From contig OX328109.1 of NCBI GenBank assembly GCA_946811185.2, positions 1,364,001 to 1,428,000 of the forward strand: a stretch of DNA of 64,000 nucleotides. Direction: 5' to 3'. The stretch is from Hippopus hippopus. Lineage: Eukaryota > Mollusca > Bivalvia > Cardiida > Cardiidae. Shown one piece after another: positions 31,498 to 43,000 of this stretch. The notes beneath the pieces were generated by a model. It saw only the letters and a list, made by a program, of their open reading frames with translations, ran no database searches and was not told the DNA's origin. How positions within the stretch are numbered: the stretch's first letter is position 1; each line of letters opens with the position of its first letter. Made by a program: the position numbers and the translations under genes.

Positions 31498-34400
31498 GTA
31501 AGTGTGAAAATGATACTGTTTCCGATTAACAAAACAGCTTACAGTAGTTCACATTTTCCATAGTTTTCTGTTGGAAAATATCTTTAAGTATACATCCTTG
31601 GAGTTAAAGAGAATAACCACTGTTAAAACTTGATAGTGTGTAGAATGGTTCAAAATTTATTCAGCTGTGTAAACATAGTGTGTAGAATGGTTCAAACTTT
31701 ATTCAGCTGTGTAAACATAGATAAATTACCTGTATATATGGTATGAGGGTTAAAGAACTCAAAGGGTATGTCTTCGATTTGAAACTGGAAACGACAATAT
31801 TGATTTGTTTGTATGCCTCCAGAAAATGAAATGCATTTCTATTGGTCATAATCTGTGCAACCTTGCAACCGTCAGGAGCAACATTTGGCAGGAAAATAAA
31901 AGAATGATTATAGTTTCATAAATATACTGTAAATGAAATGGGTTAAAAACTGGCTGAAAACGAGTATAGATGTATGTATCTTTGTGATTTTTTTGAAGAA
32001 ATATGCATAAAAACTTTAAGACTATCCAAAAAAGCTCTCGAGAAATCCATAGATTTCCATGAATTTGTACATGACATGATATCCTCTGCTTGAGAAATAT
32101 TTAATTTTAATTATTATAATGTACACAAGCTTTCGGCGGTAGAACCGCCTTCCTCAAGTGTAATCCTGTGATACAATTGTATCACAGGATTACACTTGAG
32201 GAAGGCTGTCGTACTACCGAAAGCTCGTGTACATTGTAATAATTAAAATTTGTACATGCACAAATTTTGCCATAGAAAATTTCAATGTTCAATTGGATTT
32301 ACATGTTTCTTATGTGGAAATTCATGGAAAATATGGAGAGAAGAGCTACCTTAAACCTTTTGTACACAATTCAAACTTTAAATGACCTTAAAGAAGAGGG
32401 CATTTGAAAACATTGTTGGTTACCAGCATTTTCTCCTTTTCCCAAAATGTTTTTTACCCTATAAAAGACAACATACACAATTTGAGCCACATTAAATTTG
32501 TCGTCTGCACATGCTTTCAGTTTGGACTTGTGTAAAATTTTGTGATCACGACTTTGATGACCCTGAGACAGACGGATTTTAAATATATTGTGGGAAAAGG
32601 AGAAAATGGTAGTAACCAGCATTTTCTCCTTTTCCCAAAACGTTTTCTACCCCATCTATGATAGAAATTATGGTTTGGGCAATATTTAATTTTTCATTCG
32701 CAAATGCTTTTCAATTTAGTCAAGTCCAAAATTTTGACGTCTGGTAAAGAGTTGATTTAATTTTGATATAATCCTGTGATTATTTTCATTTCAGAAAAAT
32801 TAGAACCAATATTCCAGCAGCTTCAGAAACTGAAGTTGGACAAAAGTCCCTTTGTGATAATCTCTGTGATTGGTCAAGAGCTGCTACAGGCTGGCCACTA
32901 CCATGCCTCGGTACAAATGCTGGAAGCTGCGCTAAAAATAGGATCATGCAGCTTGAAACTGAGAGGTTCTGTGTTTTCTGCCCTGAGCAGTGCATTCTGG
33001 GGGCTGGGCAACATAGACAAGGCAATACTATATATGCAGAAGGACCTGCAAGTAGCTAAAAGCCTTGGTAAGTCGTGTATCTTTTTTTTTTGATAAACGT
33101 AAGACTTTTCAAACTTTAAAGCATTTGTAGACAAAAAAATAAATCTGACTGAAAAAATGAAATTGATTTTTTGGAGGGTATAAAACATTGTGGGAACAGG
33201 AGAAAATACTGGTTACCAATACTGAATATCAATTGTTTGCATTTTTGCATCCTAAACTAACTGCTCTGAGCAAGTGAATTTTCAGTCCTTCTTATCCATA
33301 GACAAGAAGCAATTTACAAATTTTAAGAACAAAGCATTTTAAACAGAGAAGAGCTGAAAGTTCATAGGAAAGTTTTCGGGCACACTATGGTAAATTGATC
33401 TTAACTTCTAGTAAAGCAAATCAGGCCCATGAGGAACTCTTGTTTTTGTAAGGTTTTGCCAGCCCTATCAGGAGTGTAGCTGGGCCTTCTGTGAACTTAT
33501 GCAAATGTAGAAGGGCAAAGCCATTGGGACAAAAACAAATTTAGGCAAAATCAGCTTTTAATTATCACCAAAAAAAAATCTGCATATTTTTTAATATTTG
33601 GTGTTAATGGGTTTGACATTTTGAAAATTCATTTTTTTTTTCATTGAAAAGCATGCAAGGGAATTTCCATGTTATGCATTTGTGTATGCCTGGCTACGCC
33701 ACTGTCTGTGTTTTGTGATCTGGTAAAGAGTTAAGATCACTCTTTCATTTCATTTTCAGGGGACACAGAGGGAGAATGTAGGGCTTATGGAAACTTGGGG
33801 TCAGCATATTTCTCCAAAGGTCATTACAAAGAGGCACTTTCCCACGATAGATTTCAGCTGGTCCTTGCAATGAGACTAAAGGACCGTCAGACAGCGACGG
33901 TGGCTTTGGGAAGACTTGGTCATGTGTACACAGCTATCGGGGACTATCCCAATGCCTTACAAAGTCACAAACAGTGTGTACTTCTCTTAAAACAAAGTAA
34001 CGAGAAACTTCTGGAGGCTCGAGAAATCGGGAATGTTGGAGCAGTGTATTTAGCTATGGGAAACTTTGAAAGTGCTGTGGAATGCCACACGGAACATTTA
34101 AAAATTGCCAAAAATTTGAAAAATAGTGTGGAGGAAGCCAGAGCTCACAGTAATCTTGGAAGTGCATATCATTACAAGAGAAATTACGAGAAAGCAATTG
34201 TGTATCATAAACATGTGCTAAAAATAGCTGAACAAAAGGGAGATAAATCTTTAGAGGCCCGTGCTTACGCAGGCTTGGGTCATGCCGCGAGGTGTATGCA
34301 AGATTATGGAAATGCCAAAACATATCATGAAAAACAGTTAGATAATGCCCTGCAAACCCGAGATAAAGTCGCCGAGGGCAGAGCTTGCGCTAACCTTGGT

Positions 34401-37400
34401 ATTATATTTCATCAGTTAAGTGAATTCGATGCAGCTCTGAAGCTTCATGAAGTTCATTTAACCATTGCTAAGGATCTTGGAGACAGGGCAAGTCAAGGTC
34501 GTGCCCTTGGAAACATAGGTAATGCTCACTGTGCATTACAGCAATATGAAAAAGCAATAAAATTTCATAAACAAGAACTAGCAGTATCTACAGAGGTCAA
34601 TGATAGACATTCTGAAGGTTCAACACACGGGAATCTAGCTGTTGCTTACCAGGCATTGAAAATGATGGACAGTGCCCATCAACATTACGTAGCTCATTTA
34701 AATATTTCCCGGGAATTAAAGGACTCTCAGAGTGAGGCAAGGGCAGTGTGCAATTTGGGTAATTTCCATAGTTCTAGAGGAGAATACACGAACTCTATAC
34801 CTTACTATGAACAGTACTTAATGTTGTCTCAGGAACTTCATGACTCTGACGGTGAAGCCAAGGCTTGCTTCTGTCTGGGTTATGCGCATTTTGCCCTTGG
34901 AAATTACAATGAATCTGTCAGATATTACAAGCAAGACTTATCGATCGCTCAGGAGCTGAAGGATCAGTTAGGTATTGCCCGGGCCGTGTGTAATTTGGGT
35001 CTCGCTCACAAAGCCCTTGATAACTTCACAGAGGCTTTGGAATGTCAGAAAAAATGTTTGCAGATGATGACCAACCTGAAGAATCTGAAAGGTCGTTTTA
35101 GATCATTAGGGAATATTGGTGACATTTACTTGAAAACCGGTGATACAAACGAAGCAATAAAGTACTACAATCAACAGTTACAATGGGCCAAACAGTGCAA
35201 CAATCGGGACATGACAGCCACAGCCAATGGTTCTCTTGGTAGCGCACACAGGTTGCTAGGGCAACATGATAAAGCCCTAGCGTTCCATACACAGGAACTA
35301 AGTATAAGACAAGACATGAATGATTTACGAGGAGAGTGTAGAGCCCATGGTAACATTGGAAGTGTACACATGTGTCTCGGCAAATACATGAATGCTTATA
35401 AGTGTTATGAAGAACAGTTGGAAAAAAGCAGAGAGTTATCTGATAGTGCAATGGAAGCAAATGCTTGTGGTAACTTAGCAATAACGAAAATGAATATGGG
35501 AAATTTTGAAGAAGCTATAGGCTTGTTTGAGCAACAGTTAGCAATGCTTGAACAAGTACATGGAGCAAACTCAATGTTTGATCGTGGGCGTGCATTTGGA
35601 AATCTCGGAGACTGTTACGAAGCCCTGGGTGATTTTGACGAATCCATCAAATGTCATGAGCAGTATTTAGCCATTGCCCAAAATTCTGGAAATCTGTCTG
35701 ACCAAGATAGAGCATACAGAGGTCTTGGGAATGCACACAGATCAGTTGGAAACCTGCAACAAGCTTTGGTCTGTTTCGAAAAAAGGCTCGTTGTAGCACA
35801 TGAACTGAATAGCGCTGCAGCCAAGGCCTCTGCATACGGAGAACTTGGCTGTCTGCATAGTTTGCTGGGGAACTTTGAACAAGCTATATCCTGTTTACAA
35901 CATCAGTTAACAATTGCTCAAGAGATGGAGGACAGTTTGTGTGAGGGTGATGCAGCATGTGGACTGGGTGGGGTATACCAACAGATGGGAGAATACGAAA
36001 AGGCCCTGGAATATCACCAGATGGACCTAAGGATTGCTGAAAAGACAAAAAATACTGCATGTCAATGTAAGTATTAAAAAAAAATTTTTTTTTCAACAGT
36101 AAAGTAAAATCAAGAAGAGAAAAGAGCATTTGCAGCATTTCCTACATTTACCAAATCTTACGTTTTAACGACCATGAAAAATAAAGCTTTTGAAAACATT
36201 GTGAGAAAAGGAGAAAATGCTGGTGACCAGCATCTTCTCCTTTTCCCTTGATGTTTTATACTGTTTCCAAGAAAAATTTCCTAATCTGTGCAATGTTTAG
36301 TTGTCATCTGCAACTGCTTTCAATTTGGACAAGTCTAAGATTTTATGATGTAGTAAAGTTTTAACCCTTTACCAAACAATCCCTGGTTTTTACGACCCAG
36401 AGGAAGAAGCCTTCTGAAAACATTGTGGGAAAAGGAGAAAATGCTGGTAACCAGCATTTTCTCCTTTTCCCACAATGTTTTCTGCTCTTCTAAAGTCAAG
36501 TTTCAATTTTTGAGTCACATTTATTTTGTCATCTGCAAATGCTTTCAATTTGGACAAGTCTTAAATTTTGTCGTTTGGTAAAGAGAAAACCCTTTACCAA
36601 ACGACAAAGTTTTGGACTTGTCCAAATTGAAAGGTTTTGCAGACCAGAATGTAAATGTGACTCAAAAAATATAAAAAAAAAAAGGTTTATGGAAGGAAAG
36701 AAAACATTGTGGTAAAAGGAGAAAATGCTGGTTTACCAGCATTTTCTCCTTTTCCCACAATGTTTTTAAAAGCCTTCTTCGTCAAGGTCATTTAAACTTG
36801 GGATTGTGTGGTAAAGGGTGTAGGCATTGGATAAAAGGAGAAAATCCGGATCAATCTTTTCACAGAAATTGTTAATGGAAATGTCTGATGCTTTCTGAAG
36901 CCTGCACCACATAATTCAGAGTTTTAACAACCTGGATAAAGGAAGCTTATGAAAACATTGTCGGAAAATGAGAAATTGCTGGTTACCAGCATTTTCTCCT
37001 TTTCCCATAATGTTTTTTTTAACCTTTCAATGATTAATTCCAATATTAGAGCAAGATTTAATTTGTCGTCTGCAAATGCTTCCAAATTAGAGAAGGCTAA
37101 AATTTTGTCGCCTGGTATAGAGTTAAGCCAATCTTGATGGATTGAGAAATGAGCTTGAACTGACTCAAGTTGTAAAAATTGAACAAACTGTCACTAAAAT
37201 CGGAAACCATGCACTTTAAAATGTTTATTGCTTCCCAGATAAATCCCTTATAAATTGAAGACATGATCGTTAAAATCTTTTCCTTCATATTGGAACATGA
37301 ATTCGTTAAGCGCCTTTCACAACTATAGTTGCTTTTGCAGCCAGTGTAGATCAAGACGAGAGGGCACAAAACATGCAGTGTGGGTCCGTAATCACCAACC

Positions 37401-40002
37401 ATTATTAAGAACGTTCTTTGTCCTATTCTGCAGATTTTTACAAAAGTTGAAAGTAACACAACTTCTGATTGACTAAACGAAACGGTTTAGCCAATCAGAA
37501 GTTGTGTTACTTTCAAATTTGGAAAATCTTGGAAGATACTGTATAAGTGGAAATTTTGGCAATGTGGAAATTTTTGCGATTTCACAAATTTAAAATATTT
37601 GAAAACTTTTCTGTTCGCGTATTTTACCACAAGCATACCAACAAATAAGGAGTGTCTTTGATTCGCAGACATTTCCGTAAGCAAAATGTCCATAATCGGT
37701 AATTCGCAAATTTTTCAACATGCGTATACATCTACATATACAGTAAGACGAAGAATGTTCTGAAGAATGGTTGGTGAATAAGGACCCAATCTGTAATCTA
37801 CAATGTTTTCTACCCTTTTAGAGTCAGGTTTTATCATTTGAGCCACATTTGTCATTCTGTAAATGCTTTAAATTTAGACAAGTCTATAGTTTTGTTGTTT
37901 GGTTTAATTTAGTTTGGTTTTGTTTGGTAAAGAGTTAAATCCGGTTCATTTTTTTATCCCCTGCCAAAGCGGAGGGATATAGTTTTAGCGTTGTCCGTCC
38001 GTCCTTCCATCTGTCCGTGTGTCTGTCTGGGACAATATCTCCGATACCATTGGACGGAATTTCGTGAAACTTTATATACGTGTACAATAACCTATTCCGC
38101 CAATATACTTTTTTTCTATTCGATGCAAAATGGCGGACTGGAAGCGATTTTGAGTTACATGGTCGCGTAAATTTTTGACAAGGTCTTTTTTGGCGGGGGA
38201 TATCATTTCAACGGAATTACTTGTTTTTCTTGAAATACATGTTTTTCTTGAAACGTGTTCATTTTGAAAGAGTTTTAAAATTCTGATGTTCAAAATTTTA
38301 ATGTTTGATAATGGATTACTCTAGCATCTTTTTAAGATGATTGAGGGAATCTTGACATAAATAATGGCTGTTAGAAAGATTTCCATTAGTAGCTAAAATA
38401 AAATTTAGAATTTTATAACAGATGATTATTTTGTTTGTCAGTCTTCTCTCAAAAGAAATTTTAAGTAGGTGACTGTAAAAACATCACGGAAAAGAAATGA
38501 ACAAGATCAGCTAACTCTTCACTAGACAATTTAATTTTAGACTCTTCCAAATTGATGGCATTTGCAGACGAAAACTTAAATACTGTTCAAATGATCAGAT
38601 TTATTTTTGAAAGAGTGGAAAACATTGTGGGAAGAATTACTTTTCAAATGATAGGATTTATTTTTTAAAGGGTGGAATACATTGTGGGAAAAGGATAAAA
38701 TGTTGGTTAGCACTTTTTCTCCTTTTCCCACAATATTTCAAAAGCCTTTTTCCTAAGGATCTTTTAAACATGGAATGGTTTTGTAAAGGGTTTATGTTTG
38801 ATACATGAATTAATGTAGAAACATTTTGACAAAAGGTGATAATGTTTGCATCAAATCCTCCTTTTATCACATAGTTTCCATAAAATTAATCTACTACAAA
38901 ATTAGAAATACAGCTGAAAATGGTTGCTAAATGGTAGAAAAGGTTGGCATTTTCTTGGAGAAAAAAGTTTTGTTCCCCTTAATAGTAGTGTATTGAAATG
39001 CAATTTGCTCTCTGTTTTTGCAGGCAACGCTTTTGGGAATTTGGGATTGTCATACGATTTTCTCTCTGTTTTTGCAGGCAGGGCATATGGGAATTTAGGA
39101 TTGTCATACGAATCTCTTGGGGAGTACCAGAAGGCCATTCAGTTCCAAGAACAACATCTCAGCATTGCAGCACAGATGAATGACAGAGTGGCAAAGACTT
39201 TGGCATATAGCAGCCTAGGTAACTGATTGATTGATTGTATGGTGTTTAACTCTTTACTACACAATCCTGACTTTTAATGACCTGAACAAAGAAGGTTTTG
39301 GTAACATTATGGGAAAAGAAGAAAATGCTGGTATCCAGCATTTTCTTCTTTTCCCATAATTTTGTCTAAACCATCAAAATAAATTCCATCATTATACACC
39401 CGCAAAACGAATGTTTTCGGGGGTATACTGGAATCAGCCCGTCTGTCCGTTTGTCCGTCCGTGTGTCCGTCTGTGTACAAATAATTGCCTGTTTCTGTCA
39501 AAGCACTGGCGGGGGTATTAAGTCGCATTCAGTGACAGCTCTAGTTTGAACCATATTTAAATGTTCGTCTGGTTATCTAGCCTAGTACTTGTGAAACACT
39601 TGACACAGGACACTCGCGTTTATGTAAACTTATCACTGTGATACGACTGATTGATTGATTGATTGTATGGTGTTTAACGCCGTTTTCAACATTATTTCAG
39701 TTACATCGCGGCAGCCAGTGCACCTATCCATGCGTTCCTGGGAGTCTCTTTACCAGTACTTCTCACAATTTTCTTTCCAAGCCACTGGCTGCTTTCCCAC
39801 ATAATCATCGTCGAAACAATGGTCAGCGGTGGGAGAGGAATGAATCCTGTGGCAGTGACTATCATCAATCCTCTGAAAGAAATTGGCAGAGCCAGGGGTC
39901 GTAGCCGGGGATCGAACCCTGGACCCGTGTTCTCAAGTCCTGCACGCTACCGACTGAGCTACTGGGGCTCGGCTGTGATATGACTGAAATAGTTTGTAAA
40001 AT

Positions 40003-40033
<31 letters not shown>

Positions 40034-43000
40034 CTGAGCAAATAGTATTTTCTTCAAAGCTGGCTGTTTTTTGAGTACTTTGATATTTATATGGGAGGAT
40101 TATCATTATTATGAGTAATGCATTGTGAAAAGAGGCCTTGCTGTTTGTAAATTTTCTGCATGTCAAAGGACCATTCTACCTCATCATTCAACAAAATGTT
40201 TTTTATGGATCCAAAAATATGCAATGAAATGCTTAGTATACTGCATTATACATTATGCCTTATACTAGTTAACGCTTTACCAAACGACAAAATTGTAGAC
40301 CAGTCCAAATTGAAAGCATTTGTAGACAACAACGTAAGTATGGCTCAAAAATTTAAATTTGTCTTGGGAAGGGTAGAAAACATTGTGGTAAAAGGAGAAA
40401 ATGCTGGTTACCAGCATTTTCTCCTTTTCTTACAATGTTTTCAAAAGGCTTCTTTCTCAGGGTCGTTAAAAGTCGGGATTGTGTGGTAAAAAGTTAACCC
40501 CCTTTTCCCAGAGAGCACTCATTCTATTGCTTTGTATTGTCAGGTCGTGTACATCATGCATTGAACAACCATTCAAAAGCTGTTGATTATTTGAGACAAG
40601 GTCTTCAAATTGCCGAACAATTGGGTCGAATGGAAGACGAGGCAAAGATTCGGCACAGACTCGGACTTGCACTCTGGGGGAACAACAATCAGGAAGAATG
40701 TCAGCACCAGTTGTACAAGGCATCAGAACTGTTTGAGAGTATCAGGCGTGATGCCCAGTTTAACAGTGAATACAAACTCTCCTTGTTTGACCTTCAGACT
40801 GCATGCTATCAGGCCTTACAGGTAAGCTTGTGTTTTGATAAAATGAGAATATGAATTTTTAGCTCAGCTGTTTTTGAAGAAAACGCCAAGGTATGCTGTA
40901 GCCAAGCCCTGGTAGCTCAGTTGGTAGCACACAGGACTTGAGAACAGGGGGTCGCTGGTTCAATCCTTGGTCCGTCAATTTCTTTCAGAGAATTGATTAT
41001 AGTCATGTGGACAGGATTCATTCCTCTCTCACCGCTGACCATTGTTTCAATGATGGTTACATGGGAAAGCAGCCAGTGGCTTTGAAAGAAAATTGTGTGG
41101 AGTACTGTAAAAGAAACTCCAGGAAAGCATGGGCTGGCCGCCATAATATAACTGAAATACTGACCATTGTTTCATTGATGGTTATAAGGGAAAGCAGCCA
41201 GTGGCTTTAAAAGAATATTGTGCAGAGTACTGGTAAAAGAAACTCCAGGAAGGCATGGGCTGGCCGCCCTGATATAACTGAAATAATGTTGAGAACAGCA
41301 TTAAACACCATACAATCAATCAATCTGCATCATAGTTGTCTGTGTCATTGTGCAAAAACTTAAACATTTTATTAAATCTCTGTTATTACTGATGATATGT
41401 ACTTCAAACTTGGATTAGTTGTTAACTGTCAAAAGGGGAACCCATAAATCAAGGGCAGGTAACCATCACAGTATTCTTGACACAGTCAAGTTATAGTTTT
41501 CACTAAAAGTACCTGCAGCTGAGCGTTGGCACATGCATGAGGGGCTCTTGTTATGACCCCCGCAAAGGAAGACCAGGGGCAAACCATTATTTGTCTCTCT
41601 CTTTGTCAGTCTCTGTTATATCTTTACCACACAACATAAATGTAGGCTTGTCTAAAAATGTTGAAAGCATTTACAGAGGATAAATTAAATGTAGCTCCAA
41701 TGGTTGGATATGTCTTTGATAGGGTAGAAAACATTGTGGGAAAAGGAGAAAATGCTGGTTACCAGCATTTTCTCCTTTTCCCACAATGTTTTCAGAAGGC
41801 CTCTCTTTCAAAGTCATTAAAACTGTAGACTGTGTAGTAAAGGGTTAAAATCATACCTTAATTTCAGAGGGTCCTGGTCACCCTGAAGCGCCACAGCGAA
41901 GCCCTGGTTGTGGCTGAGAGGGCTTGCACAAGGGCATTCATTGACCTTCTGATGGAAAGGCAGGCAGGAAGTGAAGGTTTCTATGGTAACCATGTCAGTG
42001 ATCCTCCACCAATCACAACAGACCAGATCACCACCATTGTCAGCAAACAGAAAAGTGTTGTGCTGTATTTTTCTGTGGCTGCTGGTTTCTTGTATAGCTG
42101 GCTGCTAACGCCAAAGGATGGTAAGAAATGTTGATTATTCGTCATTCCATAGTCTTGGATACTTGAACATTCTTCTTTAGTTCTCAGTCCAGCCGAGCAC
42201 GAGAGCACAGACAAAATTCACCAACCATTCTAAGAACTATTCTTAGTACAGTTCTAAAGAGTTTTCTGAATTTGAAGGTAACATAAATTCTGATTGGCTA
42301 TACCATTTGGTTTAGCCAATCAGAAGTTGTGTTACTTAGAAATTTAGGAAAATTTTGAAAATAAGACTAAGAATGTTCCTAAGAATAGATGGTGAATACG
42401 GACCAATGACTCAATATAAGTGGTTTGATGGCTTGAATCCCCAGCTTGGCTAATTTCTTTCTGAACTGAATTTTGTTTTAATTTTAGAATACTTACATGG
42501 GTACCCAGAGCTAAGGTTTTACACAGGGTCTATTACTCTTTAACCCTTTACCAAATAATCTGCAGAGCCCCCATAGCTCAGTGGGTAGCGTGCAGGACTT
42601 GAGAACAGGGGTAGATGGTTTGATTCCCGGCTCGGCCAATTTCTTTCAGAGTATTGATGGTAGTCATTGTGACGGGATTCATTCCTCTCTCACCACTGAC
42701 CATTGTTTCGATGATGGTTATGTGGGAAAGCAGCCAGTGACTTGGGAAGAATATTGTGCGGAGTATTGGTAAAAGAATCTCCAGGAGGGCATGGATAGGT
42801 GCACTGGTTGCTGAAATAATGTTGAAATAATGTTGAAAACACCGTTACACACCGTACAATCAATCGGCCATACAACAAAAGAATCCGGACTTTGAACAAC
42901 CGTGTGATAAAAAAGCTGTTGAAGAAAGTGCTTGTAACCAGCATTTCCTCCTTTTCCAACAATGTTTTCTATTCTAAAAGAGGCAATTTTGACCATCAGG

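Noticed and set aside
33795..36077. Exon C as a stand-alone 760-residue TPR gene
   Set aside because: It begins at a TTG codon, has an AG acceptor upstream and GTAAGT donor at its end, and joins in phase to both neighbours.
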